64,000 nucleotides of DNA from Lates calcarifer (lineage: Eukaryota; Chordata; Actinopteri; Centropomidae). The notes beneath the pieces were generated by a model. That model searched no databases, was not told where the DNA came from, and saw nothing but the letters and a program-made list of their open reading frames with translations. The stretch spans positions 20,772,307 to 20,836,306 of the forward strand of contig NC_066845.1 in the NCBI RefSeq assembly GCF_001640805.2, given 5' to 3'. This document shows, piece by piece, positions 24,860 to 37,445 of the stretch. Both the position numbers and the translations under genes were made by a program. Position 1 is the first letter of the stretch. Each line of letters starts with the position of its first letter.

Positions 24860-25400
24860 CCTCACCACTGAGCATCCCTGCTCTAATCAGCTAATTGCTG
24901 CTATGATGAATAAAAATAGTCTGACACGGCCGAGCCCAGACAAGCCTCTCCTTTCACTTTTTTTTCTCATTGCAACAACTAATGATGCGCCATGTCCTCT
25001 TCTCTTAATGTTTTAACATTCAGCACATTCAAAGGTAGCAGATAATTGGAACAAGGTGACAATCCATGCTCCATAAACCAGGAGCTGTAGCACTGGCTGC
25101 TCCACTCGTGATGGATGCTCATAAATATCAGCCTTAATGAAGGAAATGACTGCGGCACCAATAAGTCACTTATTTCCTCATTACGCTGGTTAATTTTAAC
25201 ACTGCCTCTAAAATGCTCCCTCACCCTATCTGCTGCCAGTCACAGGTTTCCACCTGACTTAACATGAGGCTCAGTGCAGTGGACCTGCAGCTGATAAATG
25301 CCCTGGGTATCAATCTGCATACGGGGATACAGACGACACGGTGGCGGTACTGTCAGCTCAGGCTGGCTGACAAAGCCTGGGAGCCAGGGGACCATGTTGA
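24860..25400. promoter_or_regulatory. Candidate conserved noncoding element, homeodomain-motif rich
   Basis: This repeat-free block contains TAATCAGCTAATTGCTG (24886-24902), AGATAATTGG (about 25040), CACGGCCGAGCC with retained CpGs, GGTTAATTTTAAC (25189-25201) and AATAAGTCACTTATTTCC. The mixture of TAAT cores and retained CpGs is typical of developmental enhancers, but no alignment was available to test this. Confidence 0.3.
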
Positions 25401-27084
25401 ACAAAAACAGATTCAAATCAACAATCTCTTAGAGACATGCCAGGGCAATGAACACTACATGTCCTGTTTGGATACGCAAGGAAGGTTTGAGACAGTACAG
25501 ATTTTAATGATGGAGTATACATTCATGGAGATTTACAAGAATAACTTTTAGATTTTTTGGAATATTGACAACCTATTCCTTTGGAAACAAGCTCTGCTAG
25601 AGGATGAATGTTCATTACATCTCCTAACACAAAGATGTAGCTTGCAAAAGAAAAAAAAAATTTTGTGAAGTTTTCTCTGTGGTCATGGGGCTCTTGGTAG
25701 CATGAATATGCTCAGCCAGTCTCCAGCAAACCTACACTTTAAAGTCTAGTGCAGATGACAAAATCTGCTTACGATGAGATTTTTTTTGTCCCATATGGCT
25801 GTCATGTTGAGGTAGGGGTACACGACCTACACAGCTGATCTCAGACAAGTTACTGAACAGATTGCAAGACTGGAGACATCTGTTACTGGTGTGAGTCAGG
25901 GCAATATACAACAACAAAAAGCAAGGGGGCATGAATGTACTGGGAATTTTGACCTGTATGGAGGAGCTACAGGAAAAGTTCAGAAGGAAATAAAAATCAT
26001 TAGGATTCATCTAGGAATATTTACAAAAAAGAAAAAAAATCTCAAAGGAAATCTGGACATGTGTTTTTAGCCATGCTTGTTGGGTACTTCAGATTCCAAA
26101 ATCTGAACTAAACTTTGCAAATAACTACACAAAAAGCTGCTATCAATTTGACAAGCGACAGCTGGCTTCAGCATCACTTCTTTGCAAATCCTACTGAAAT
26201 GGACACAGGAAGGGTTTCTGAAAGATCAAGCTGACAGTACTATATGCTTTTCTGAGCTGGGCCTCCTGACTGAGTTGGACATTACTATTTCACACAGCTG
26301 CTCCACAGCCAAAGTCCTTTAAAACCGTACATTCTTCTTCTCACATCCGCAAGATCACTGGGGACTTCTCATGGATTTTTTACAGCAGCTGAGATAGGCG
26401 GAGGGCAAGGATGAGGAGCGTCAGCACTGTGAGTATCGGCTTTACATGGTGAGCACCCTCTCAGCTTTTCAGCAGGAGTCCTCCTCATTTGAAAGGCAGA
26501 GAGTCAGGAGATGTCAGGCTAATCCTTGACACTAAAGGAGAAAGAGTGGCTGAACAAAAATGCAGCAAAAGGCTCTGCACACAGCAGCACTGGGAGACCG
26601 CTGAGTGAACTCCAGAATATAGGTGCTGGAGACACTGAGAGGACAGAGGCTCTGGTGAATACACTCTCAGAAACACACACTCCCATTTGTGATTCTTGTG
26701 GGTAAATTCACTGACATTCACTCTCACGCTAACCCCAATGTGAACTCAAAGAGAAAACTGAATCAAAGCTCAGAGAACCAGTAGTTGTGCATTTTTAGCT
26801 GTGTATACTTTTAGCCTTTTACCATTTCATTATATACTCGTACAGTCTATTGCAAGATTGTTTTTACAACTTAGCAAGCAGCCCCTGGTTTTGATTTATT
26901 CTAGTACACTGTCAGAGTTTTGCTTGAGATATATTAGGCACACTAATCCAACTAAGCCTTAGTTGCATTGTTATAAATGATTGCATTCAGGTACTAATAA
27001 GACACTATGACATTTGAGACATTTATAATTTTCCTCTATCACATGTCACACTATCTGTTGGCCCACTAACTGAACCATCAATAA

Positions 27085-27305
27085 AAATTAATTGGTTCCA
27101 GTCTCTCAAATGTGAATATTTGCAGTTTTCTTTTCCTCAATGACAGTAAACTGAACATCTTTGGATTCTGGAGTAGTGGTCAGACAAAATAAGGAACTGA
27201 AGGTCACATTATTACATTACGTTATTAGACCAAACAATCAAGTGATTAATGGAGAAAATAACTGCAAGTTGAATTGATTATGAAAACAATTGCTAGTTAC
27301 ACAAA
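27085..27305 (-). mobile_element. Non-autonomous DNA transposon-like repeat, reversed copy
   Basis: The segment reads TTCCAGTCTCTCAAATGTGA, GTAAACTGAACATCTTTGGA, GTGGTCAGACAAAATAAGG, GACCAAACAATCAAGTGATT, ATGGAGAAAATAACTGC and ends ATTGCTAGTTA. This is the reverse orientation of the family whose terminus appears at 23528. It is much diverged and lacks its far end. Confidence 0.65.
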
Positions 27306-27419
27306 TTTCAGTTTCCTTGAATGGAATGATAACATTTTCAAAACTCTTAACTAAAGGTTTTCAGTATCAGTATACTGTAGATCTTATTATAACCAGAACA
27401 ATGGGGAAAAGAAAACAAC

Positions 27420-27420
<1 letters not shown>

Positions 27421-27516
<96 letters not shown>

Positions 27517-27522
27517 TTTTTT
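27421..27522. repeat. Compound microsatellite (TC)12-(TA)27-(T)24
   Basis: TC dinucleotides run to about 27445, perfect TA dinucleotides to 27499, then T to 27522. No interruption is seen over 102 bp. Low-complexity open frames on both strands are artefacts. Such tracts are prone to length change and to assembly error. Confidence 0.97.
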
Positions 27523-28099
27523 CAAAATGCCCTTTCATTAATTCATAATGTTAAAGTGGCAGTGTTGCTGTCATCACCCCCTCAATCTACAGCCAGTTGC
27601 ATTCCTCCTGCCTCTCTTAAGCAAAGCAGCTCAATAGCTGTTACCAGATTTAGCCTGCTAGCTCCTCATAGATAGAGCAACAACGTTAAAGAAATCCAAT
27701 TCAGACTCAACCGACCAGAGGCTGTAAATAAACATGGTGCACATAAACAAACCTTCCCCTTCATTTAGCTTTACTGTAACAAGACTGCTCATGCTACCTA
27801 CCCAGCAGGCTAACTTGTTTGGCTGGGTTAGGAGCTCAGACTATTCCCCAGTTTCAAAGTGAAGAGCCAGTATCAATGACAGCAACTGGTTAAAATGGCA
27901 GCATTTATTTTAAAGATGTTCCTCAGAGCGAGACAGACAGTCTTTTTGCTCTAACCAACAGGAGGTAGCTGACATTAGCTCTTCACATGCAGAGTAAGAA
28001 ACCAAGGTCCTTACAAAATAGGAAATTTGTGAGAAACCTAAATATAAAGAGATTTTGATTTGTTGTATGTATGGCAGCTAGATGGCTGGTTCAGAATTG

Positions 28100-28195
28100 G
28101 AAACACCACTGTCATTAGATGTGACATTATGACATAAAAAGTGACAGAAAGTGTTATTGGGATACATGCCATTATGGAATAAAAACTGACTTTGG
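28100..28195 (+). repeat. Repeat fragment with 'GACATTATG..ATAAAA' modules
   Basis: It contains TGTGACATTATGACATAAAA and ATGCCATTATGGAATAAAA, spaced about 50 bp apart. The same module type builds the arms of the element at 32641-32970, so this is probably a fragment of the same family. Confidence 0.4.
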
Positions 28196-28545
28196 AAAAG
28201 GGAATGGTGCTGTTATTTTTAAATTTTAGAATTACTCATTACTTGTGCTGAATGAACTTCAGCGGAGTTTTGGACCAGTATTAGTGGCAGATATAGGAAG
28301 GAGAGCATATAAATTTGCTGCTGGACCCTTATCAAACTTCACTGTGTATGTACCCAGGTGCCTCGAAACTCCCAATGCAGCTGACAATATATAGTTTCAC
28401 CACATCACTTAGTGGAAATTTTTGATCAAATACAACTTTACTAATAAATGTCTTGAAATTATATTTTAGTAAAGGGTCCCCAAATGACATTTTATGAAAC
28501 TTTATTGGTCCAAATTCCCCCCAAAAATTGCAATTAATCAATTTA

Positions 28546-28546
<1 letters not shown>

Positions 28547-28576
<30 letters not shown>
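28547..28576. repeat. Poly(A) run, 30 A
   Basis: Thirty A in a row. No SINE or LINE body is recognised upstream, although the preceding 250 bp is open in a minus frame (28332-28586) without known homology. Confidence 0.9.
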
Positions 28577-28578
<2 letters not shown>

Positions 28579-29099
28579 AGACACAATGAACTTGGGAGTT
28601 TAAAGCTCCCTGGGATTCAGTCTTATGTATGCATCAATGACCATAAGAGTGACTGCAATTTTGTTTTGTTTTCATTAATATAGTTTTCCCTTTGTGTAAA
28701 TGACACAACATATTTTCATATGTAACAAAGCACTACTCAACAATTACTTTATAGACAGACATTGACAGGACTTCACTCAGGACAATAAGGTGGCTGCAAG
28801 GATGCTGCAAATTTCAAAGTATTATTCGTGGAATAAAAGTAAGCAAAATGGGACACTGACTTATGTTTAATCTTAAGGGCAGCTATAAAGACAAGTCCTA
28901 ATCCTTAATAAAGTGAGTATCTCCATGTGTCCCTTGCAGTATTTTGCTTCTTTGTCTATTCTCAAAAATACAAAAAGTCACTGTCACAGACCAACACAAG
29001 CCTATATGAAAACACATATAAACCTAGTCAGCTGAAAACACACAATCATGCACACCCACAAACAGCTGCCTATACCAAGTAACTGAGAAGAAAATAACT

Positions 29100-29640
29100 T
29101 TTAGAGCAGCGTGAGATTCTCCTTTTTTTTCATTTGCTAGGTGGTCTGTCAAACACAGGCCTGGGGGAATTAGTCCCTCTGTGGGTGATGACTCAATGCG
29201 TGCAGCCTCACTGCATGAAAGAGGAGCCGGCCACATTGTTTACAAATACACATTTTGTAGCATGACATTGTCAAGCAATATTCCCACTCCCCCACCCTGG
29301 CTCTGTGCTTCGCAGTAAAGCCTCTTACATGGTCTGTAATCAATTTTAAAAGGTTGAATGGTATGAAAAGCAATTACATGGCACATGTGTCCACTGTCAG
29401 GCAGCTGGTGAAGCTGCAGTTTGCGAGGTGGGCTCCCCAGTGATTAGAGAGCATAGATCTAGAGCTGTGTCTGATATAGGTTGTTTCTGTTAGATCCTCC
29501 TGTTACACCAGAGGCCCATGCAGCCTTACAGGCCTGATTGACTGAGACAGCCTCTGACAGTTATTGACAGGCTGCTCCACTTCCCAGAAAGGGCAACAGG
29601 GAGAGGGGGAGAGAGACTGGGAAGCAAATCTCCATTTTAG
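29100..29640. promoter_or_regulatory. Candidate conserved noncoding element with forkhead site
   Basis: A repeat-free block carries a TTGTTTACA forkhead-type site at 29236-29244, GTAATCAATTTTAAAAGG at about 29336, GAAAAGCAATTACATGG at about 29365, and a CCTGATTGACTGAGACAG segment at about 29532 that suits Pbx/Meis-type factors. It also retains a few CpGs. Function is inferred from motifs only. Confidence 0.3.
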
Positions 29641-30354
29641 GGCTGCTCATATATCCTGTTTCTGCTTAGTCTCCAAAAGGGATGTTTTCCTTTATATTAT
29701 TTGAAGGTGTTTCTTATGGACTGATATCAATATAAGCTTTTTATTAAATCTCAAATATCTGCCACTCATGATATTCTCCAGTGAGATTCTTCTTTAATGA
29801 CCTTACAGAAGAACAATAAAAAAAAAATTCTTTGCACATTTTACTCTATTCGCCTGTTTACAATAGCTTTTTCAAATTATTAAGTGATTGTTTTGCTACT
29901 CTGTGTAACCTACCACTGACTAATAACCACAGAGTACTGTATGTTTTCTGCCAAGAGCATTTAAGAAAGCTTCCCTCCTAAAAAAAAACTACAGCAGTTT
30001 ATTTTGAATAAATGAATGTCAGAACCCAACAACTTCACTAACCATAACACTATGCTTGGAAACATCCTGCAAGAAGTTAAGGGGAAAAAAAGGCCAAAAC
30101 TGAGAATCTGTCTGACAAAATGCTAATAACCACAAAGGTGTTAAATATACAATTATTATTATATTTGTATATTAGTATATAGTATACGTAAAATTACAAG
30201 ATTACTCCATTACTCCACAGATATGAAGTGGCATGTGATGGAAACCACCCAATATACAGTAGAAGAGGGAACCCAAATATGAGGATCTGTGAATATTTTT
30301 AGTTTAATCTGGTGAAGAATTTAGATTTATTATTCTTTTTATCATGGTTTGCAA

Positions 30355-30636
30355 AATGGGCAACACAGTGGTGCAATTTGCCTGGGGCTTTTCTGTGTGG
30401 AGTTTGCATGTTCTCCCTGTGCCTGCTTGGGTTCCTTCTAGGTACTCCAGCTTCCTCCCACAGTCTAAAGACATGCAGATTAGATTAAATAGCAACTTTA
30501 ACTTGCCCATAGGTATGAATGTGAATGATTGGCCAGGGTCTACCTCGCCTCTCGCCCCAATGCCAGCTGGGATTGGCTCCAAGCCCCCACAACCCTGACA
30601 AGAATAAGTGGTATAGATAATGGATGGATGGATGAA
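30355..30636 (+). repeat. Teleost dispersed repeat with TGGA tail, most complete copy
   Basis: It runs through GGGCAACACAGTGGTGCA, GTGTGGAGTTTGCATGTTCT, CCCTGTGCCTGCTTGGGTTC, CTTCCTCCCACAGTCTAAAG, GCCCATAGGTATGAATGTGA, CCTCGCCTCTCGCCCCAATG, CAGCTGGGATTGGCTCC and a final (TGGA)n. This is the fullest of three copies in the window (others at 281-407 and 11729-11955), all in the plus orientation. The open frames in it are not genes. Confidence 0.85.
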
Positions 30637-30689
30637 ATTTAATCTCCAATTACTTTGAGAGATTTCTGCCAGACATTATACAGATTAAA

Positions 30690-30785
30690 CTTCCAGAATG
30701 TGAAGACTTGATGCTTTTGTCTTATGTGATAACAAACTGAAAATCTTTTTTGGACCACTGGTCAGAAAAAAAAACAAGAAAAGTG
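30690..30785 (-). mobile_element. Fragment of the AGGGCTGCAAC-family repeat
   Basis: The phrases CAGAATGTGAAGACTTGATG, TTTTGTCTTATGTGATAACA, AACTGAAAATC and TGGACCACTGGTCAGA follow the same order as the copy at 27085-27305. It is about 0.1 kb long and has no termini. Confidence 0.5.
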
Positions 30786-31079
30786 GGTTAAACTATTGTG
30801 ACTATGTAAAAGACTGTTCTCCCAAGAAAAACAACAGTGGTTTCAATAATTGCCCCAAAATAACAAGTTTATGTTTAAGTGACATAGTCCTTGAGCAGCA
30901 GTAGGAATTGTGACTCTTGTTCATCAGAGGTAAAGCAGGAAATCAGGTGATATTATTATAGAAAAACAGTCTACAGAGAGAGGTTGGGGTGGTTGGATGG
31001 ATCAAGAAAACATCTGACTTTAATACTGGAGACTGCTGTTCATTTCCTGTTTCCAATTGACAGTCTTATCCCATGACTA

Positions 31080-31400
31080 CGTCCATCTGGAACGTCCACC
31101 GTTTAAACAGAAGTGGTGGCCTATGACACCAACTGTCAGCCACCTATAATACAGTCCTGAGATCCTTGCCCAGGAAATTAAACCCCCATTCACACCTTGA
31201 GACGTGAGATGTCAGGGTGGAGAAACAACCCACCAGTGAGTCACACCTGAGCGCGTGTGACCCAAATGACTCACATAACGACAGGGTGGGTTAACAACTC
31301 TCAGAACCACCTCCTAGAAGTTAAATATCTCAGACTCCCCAACCAGGTGAAAGGTCTTCAAGAAACCTAAAAGAAGTCCAGTTGCCTTCAACTTTAACAC
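31080..31400. repeat. Probable dispersed repeat, unclassified
   Basis: The stretch has a style unlike its neighbours: TCAGCCACCTATAATACAGT, CACACCTTGAGACGTGAGAT, GAGTCACACCTGAGCGCGTG, GACTCACATAACGACAGGGT. It is richer in GC and CpG than the flanks. It recalls a repeated phrase block of fish genomes, but I cannot name the family and see no termini. Confidence 0.35.
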
Positions 31401-32640
31401 TTAAGACTATGATTGTTCCTGACTAATAACCAAGTCAACAAACGTTCCTTTAACGAATTATAATGAACTAGTCATTTTAACCCAAACCACAGTGTCTCCC
31501 TAAGCTGCTAGTGTCAAGCAGAGTTGAGGACTGGTAAGGTCTTTCAAACTCCACACCACTGATTATACGTTCAAACTTGTTGTCAAGTGTCATCACTTGT
31601 GATAATTTACTACAAATGTGGCATATTTATTATGATTCATGCAACTGTTTCTGCAGAGTTCCCCTATAAATATGGTATATTTAGACTACATTTTGAAACA
31701 CAGTCTGACTGTGACAATGGAATCTGATGGAAGTCTGACTTTTAATAAAAATAAATAACATGAAAATGATCAAATCTGTCATTTCAGGGAAAAAAACAAG
31801 CATGCACAAACATGGCTCACCAATGCTCTGTTTTGTGTTTTAGCGAGATGTGAAGATTGGAGTTGAGAGATAACAAAGAATTACTAGAGAGCACATGACC
31901 AATGCTGTCCATTATATAGTACAGTGGTTCTGTTTTCAAAAGATTTAGACCTCTGAGAGCAGGGAAGAGCAACATTTGCCACATTTCTCCAGTGCAATAA
32001 AGTGAACATATGCAATTTCCCTGAAAGTTAGTGTGGTATATCACTGTAAATTTTGCAGTCAACTGTTACTTGCTGTTAATACCAACACTTACCCAGGCAC
32101 ACCATTAATACCAGTAATATTAGAAGAAAAAAAAAAACATAAGTAGTGTAGTATTTACTATTGTAATAGAAGGGCTTATACACGCAGCCAGCCATCTTAA
32201 GCCCCATTCAAACTTGGAATCTTCACATATTCTACCCGTCAAACACCCCTGTCAGGTCATATTTGAGTGCAGCATATTTTCTGTGTTGACAGAGTGATAG
32301 GTGAAAACCTGTGATCTCTGCAAGATCACAGACTGTAACATGTGCTCCATGTTTTTACCAGACAAGGAGAGAAACTTTCCCATGAGCATGCAATCAGGTG
32401 TTGTCGTCGGTCTATGAACCATTTCAATCATCCTGTGTAAGCAGGCGTCACTGCTCTGTGCAGCTGGTGAAGATACTGTTGGCATCAGCAGCTCAGTTAG
32501 GTGTTGATTAACACATTAGAAAAAAAAAATAATAATTTTTTGCCAACCCAGTTTTTCAGAATTACTGAATTGTATTGGATATCATTTTATTTCTTTAGAG
32601 ACATTTTTATTTAAAATGGCCTTTTTCCAAAAGTCTGCTT

Positions 32641-32970
32641 TTATTTCACAAAGTTTTTTTTTTTCATAATGACACATTTTATTTCATGTCACTTATAATG
32701 ACAGTAGCATTTTCATCCTGCTGATTCACAATTACTTTGACGTTACTAACAGGTACTACCTGGATAAATTTGGTAGAAGTTGTTGAGCTTGCTATTATGA
32801 TTGCAGGGGGCATGTGATTAGCTGAGAGGTGAGGGGTTGATGACAATGCCATAACCATCAAAAGTGATATGAAATAAAATCTGTCATGATGAAATAAAAT
32901 GTGCCATTATTTAATATATTGACATCATGGAATAAAAAAACTGCCATCATGAAACAAAAAAAGTGCATGC
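32641..32970. mobile_element. MITE-like element with imperfect inverted arms
   Basis: The arm at 32665-32694 matches the reverse complement of 32862-32891 at 27 of 30 positions, around CATAATG and TTTTATTTCAT cores. On the right, further ATGAAATAAAA-type modules repeat to about 32965. The 167-bp centre (32695-32861) has no coding potential. Arms, size and module repetition fit a small non-autonomous DNA element. Exact ends and target duplication are unclear. Confidence 0.6.
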
Positions 32971-34494
32971 CCCTAAAAAGAGAAAAAAACTGTTGCTCTA
33001 TTAGCATTACAGTACATTTGAGAAATGGCTTGTTAGCAGTGTTAGCAGTCATAATGGATACCAATAGTTCTACCAGTGAGCCATGGGCTCATCAGCATTA
33101 CATTTGGGTCTCATGTATAAACATGAGGTGTCTGTTGTCCTAATCCTCACAATACTGCTGAATCAATCCGCCCTTTATTAGACTTCAAGTCACTATAGAA
33201 ATGTTGTTGCTGGAAATACTGATGACACTGATTTACATATTTCTACAAAATCTATCCCTGATTGTGATGTAGCTGAACTAACCTTGCTTTTTAAGCATCA
33301 CAGGCTCATCAGATTAAGTTAATCCCAAGGGATAGACACGTATAGATAGAAGTGTTTTCAGGTTGTTTGATTAATAGACAGCTACACAAGCCTTGTGTTT
33401 AAAAGAATTTATGTAATCTGTAATCTTGAAATTTGTTTTATACTCTATTGTCCTCTGTTTGATGAACCGAGATGTTTGAAGAGCATTTTGTAGCAAATTT
33501 AATTTGCTTCTGGTAATTCTCTTAGTGAGATAATCAAAGAATTCAAATATGATCCAGAGAAGGTAGATTTTATGCTATGTATGCTTTATCTTCAAAGGCT
33601 TGGAAAACAGTGTAGTCAGAGAGTACTGACACATTTTTTGTTGTTGTTTTGGGTCTGTACTGCAGAACACTGCATTTGCAAGGAAACAAGGACTATGAGG
33701 TTCAAGTGCTGACTGTGTTACATCCACATCAGATGAACACTGCTCCCCACTTTTAGGGGACACATGTCACAAGTTATGTGAAAAGTTAAACATAAACATA
33801 AAACTCACTTATCATAGTATAAAGGTTACATCACTTTTTTTGGTTTATAGCTTTTCTGGCAAGCTGTATCAAGGTGCAGTGACTTCCTGGCATCTCTGCT
33901 GGCTGCTCTGCAGGGTTATGTTGAGGGCGTCGGAAAATTGTTCTGGTGTCAGTACCAAACTCCGGCACTGTATCTGTGCTAGTATTGAAAACAATACCCT
34001 GCCCTATTGGTCACCTAACCTATATGTTTAGAATCATTGTCCTCAAATCTGAAAGGTTGTTTTAAAAACGAGATATCTTGGCTCCAGAGCACTGACTCAT
34101 TGCATACATTTCAAATTTAATCAGCAATTCAGTTGGTTTTGTGCTCACGGATGGCTGTTTCCCTGGATGGAAAATCAACCAAGCTAATCAGAGCTTTGTA
34201 GGAAGGATTAACAACTGGGACTTCATCTTCATTTGCCAGAACAAGAGAGATGGCAGCAGAGCACTACCACAAAAATTGGGACAGGCATGTATGAGAGTCA
34301 GTACAGCTAGAAAGATTGTTGTAATCAAATTTTCAGTTAAAACAACTCTTAAACTGGCATATTTCCTCACTTATCTCCAAACTCCATTTGTTGGGGAGTA
34401 CTACTGCATATATGAAAAAAGTTGCGGTAAGCCTTGAATGCTGTCACTTGAGTCAGTATTGGGTAGGTCTGTAGACCTAGTGAAAAAAAAGCTA

Positions 34495-34750
34495 CTAAAT
34501 GATAAATGGACTGCGCTTATACAGCACTTTTCTTGTCATATCGACCATTCACACATTCATTCATGCACGTTAGAGCACATTAAGTGCTCTAATATACACA
34601 TCCATTCACACACCAATACATTGGGGACAATCTGGGGTTCACTATCTTGCCCAAGGATACTTTAGCACGTGGACTGGAATAGAGCTGGTGAACTACTGAC
34701 CCTCTGATTGGTTGGTGACCTGCTCTACCTCCTGAGCCACAGCCGCCCAC
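34495..34750 (+). repeat. Teleost dispersed repeat ('AAATGGACTGCGCTTATA' family)
   Basis: It starts AAATGGACTGCGCTTATACA, continues GCACTTTTCTTGTC, CATTCACACACCAATACATT, GGGGTTCACTATCTTGCCCA, AGGATACTTTAGCACGTGGA and ends GACCTGCTCTACCTCCTGAG then CCACAGCCGCCC. This is a familiar near-complete fish interspersed repeat. It is often mistaken for part of a transcript because copies lie in UTRs. Confidence 0.85.
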
Positions 34751-35419
34751 CTCTCCACTCCACTACTAGCAAAACACACCCCAATCTCCAACTTAACTGT
34801 CAGCAGTAGAGTTGCGGGTAATGTTTGCGCCAGGTTTAAAGAGGGAAGAAGAATGCATGGAATAACTGGAATTACTGCCTTGTAGTTGTATACCTTTGCC
34901 AAAAGTTGCTAGCCAAAAACGTGGTTTGTGAGTTCGCATCTTGAACTTTGGCCTTTAGCCACCAAATTCTGACAAATTCATCCTTGAGTCCAACTGAACA
35001 TTTGTGCCAAATTTCTTCCAGGTGTTCCTGAGGTATAGGATTTTTTTTTCTTTTTTTTTGGGCTTCTGTCTGATTATCAGGCTAAAAAAAGTGCAAAACT
35101 GTTCACTCACTATGGATACTATGGATGGTTGTTTTTTGTTTTTTTTCAAACACCATTAAAGCTAACCAAGTCTGCATTGGACAACCAATGTGCTGGATAG
35201 AGACAAAAATAATTCAGAACATACATTATCAGATCCTGAAAAGTTGGTTCACAGTTGGTATTATGTCCACATAGAGTGTATTTTTAAGTCTGTGTAGCCT
35301 GTACATTTAGAGTGTATGACATTTGAATAAATATAGACCTAAATAAAATATCACAAAGATGGTATCTCCTTAAACTAAGACAGTTGTACCTCATTTGAAA
35401 ATGTGAAAAGGTCTTCAGC

Positions 35420-35960
35420 CCCTTTGGAATGGAATGTATCTGGCTGCCTGAATGGCTCTGATCACTCTCTTAGTGATGGCAAATGACTAAAGCGTTACCT
35501 GTGCCGTCTCTTGGCATACTGAAATTGAAAGGCCAGAAACTAATTACCAGCTGTGACTGCCTGACAAAGCCCCAATTCCAACTCATTTTCCCTGTCAAAT
35601 AGAGAGAGGGGGCTGACGCTAGAGCTTGTCAAACTCAAGACTTATTCTGCATAAGCCTAACACCCCCTACACACCACAACCCCACCTTTAAACTATACCT
35701 GCCCAGTTCACTGCTGTCTCCTGATGTGAGAAAAGTGCAACGGCTCAGCGGTCGTGAGGCAAACTGAATCTCAAAAGACAAGAGCCATATGGCTGGGGCT
35801 GATTTATTTACAAACTGGCTAATGGGGGCCACAGAGGGCCCACAGTGGGATTCAGGGGAAATGGCCTCTAAACCCAAGCTGAGGCGGCTCTGATAAATCT
35901 TATTTAACACTGCTTTATACTTAGGACTCAAGGTGCTTCCACCACAGTTGTATTCACACA
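35420..35960. promoter_or_regulatory. Candidate conserved noncoding element
   Basis: A repeat-free block with GACTAAAGCGTTACC, CAGAAACTAATTACCAGCTG (about 35534), GCAACGGCTCAGCGGTCGTGA (three CpGs, about 35737), a TATTTACA forkhead-type site at 35805-35812 and GAGGCGGCTCTGATAAATC. The 108-codon minus frame (35635-35961) has no family likeness. Regulatory function is inference. Confidence 0.3.
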
Positions 35961-36439
35961 ATCACAGACAGGGCACAGATAGATTCCATGAATCAATGCA
36001 ACCCTCTGGCTCTGCTGAATTTTTACTTCTGGTTTTAACTGTGGCTCAACAGTAATTTGAGCATGCTGTTTTATAGTCTACACAACATTTGGTTTTTCAG
36101 GGTCGCTGGGCTTGAGCCTATGTAAGCATTCACACAGTGGAAACCTGACAGGTCTATCAGATGTCTCCAGTACACGCTTCATGTGTATTAAGGTTTAAGG
36201 CTTTTATGTCTTTGGATTGTAAAAGAAAATCCACATAGTCTCAAAACACACATAAATGAATCAAACATGACATAAGATTAGAGTAAGCTTATTTAATGTT
36301 TGTTTTCGTCACTTTAGCCACTTAAGTCACAAGTTGTAATCACAGGGTAGTGGTAAATGTTAAATGTCTTTTGGTTTGCTTGGTCCAAACCAAAAAGAAA
36401 GGTACACGTTCATGGAGCCAGAAAAATAAATCATACTGA

Positions 36440-36580
36440 TTTGTCCTCTAGCACCACCAGCAGGTCAGAGTTGTTACTTAACCTGTGAAACATCTCAACA
36501 TTTTGATTCATTGTCCCCAGAAGTTACTTAGGTGATTTTCTAACTTTTCTTCTAGCACCACCATAAAGTTGCACTGTAAA
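36440..36580 (+). repeat. Fragment of the TTTATGACCAAATA repeat family
   Basis: CCTCTAGCACCACCAGCAGG, GTGAAACATCTCAACA, TAGGTGATTTTCTAACTTTT and a second CTTCTAGCACCACCATAAAG are blocks of the same dispersed family seen at 8380-8570. Two similar submodules occur in tandem here. Confidence 0.5.
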
Positions 36581-37289
36581 CCTGGATTTTTATTCCATTA
36601 ATTTTTCTGAGTTAATTATTCTTTCCTGTTTTGTCAAAAAAGTTCTCCTTACAAATTTGAATTAATTGTTTGCAGTATTCAGCTGAAATACACAATACAA
36701 TAATCAAATTAAGCATATCCATATCCATTATATATCTGCAAGGCCTTGTTTTTCACAGCTTGTATAATGACAACATGTTACAAGTGTTACTGTATTAGTT
36801 GCGCAATACGATCAAAATTGAGCTTGTTTGGTTCAGCTTTGTCATAGACCATTCATTCTCTTTCATTCTAGCTAACATGTGTCATTTTACTCCTCAGAGG
36901 ACCAAAGAGTCAACTGATTTGGACACTGATGATCAGAGGGCCTTCTATTCTCCTTGATGATAACCCATAGACTCATTCAAATCAGGCTTTGTAGGTAACT
37001 TCTTACTTTCTCAAAGACTATTGAATAGGACCATGACAGTGTAATCGTGAATTTTCACCATTATTTTACCCATTATTTGTTCATTCTTGTCCTGTCCCAC
37101 TTATTACTAATATAATCTGCTATTATCCAGTTAGTGTCTGTGGGATTTGGTTAGGTTTCATGTGTCAAGATTTTCTGTGACTAGATAATATTGCTTAACA
37201 TTACTGATATCCTGTTTAGTTTAATGCAATGGGTTTCCACACAATTTTCTAGTAATGTCAGCTGATTTGGGGTGATATTTGTGGTTATT

Positions 37290-37445
37290 AATTATTGGAT
37301 GGATTACTATGAAACTGTTTTCTGACATTTACAGTTTGTTCTAAAAATAAATCTGACTGATCCTCTCACTTTTCTTCTACTGCAATCATCTGGTCAAAAT
37401 TTTATTTGTCTAGTATTTTGATTCATGAACAAACATCTATAGATA
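37290..37445 (+). repeat. Fragment of the TTTATGACCAAATA repeat family
   Basis: ATTGGATGGATTACTATGAA, GATCCTCTCACTTTTCTTCT, ATCATCTGGTCAAAATTTTA and GTCTAGTATTTTGATTCATG are in the family's order. Diverged and lacking ends. Confidence 0.55.

Noticed and set aside
27290..27541. Frames with SLSLSLSIYIYIY or RERERE repeats
   Set aside because: Direct translation of the TC/TA/T microsatellite.
30344..30598. Plus-strand 84-codon frame within a dispersed repeat
   Set aside because: It is the accidental translation of the TGGA-tailed fish repeat at 30355-30636.
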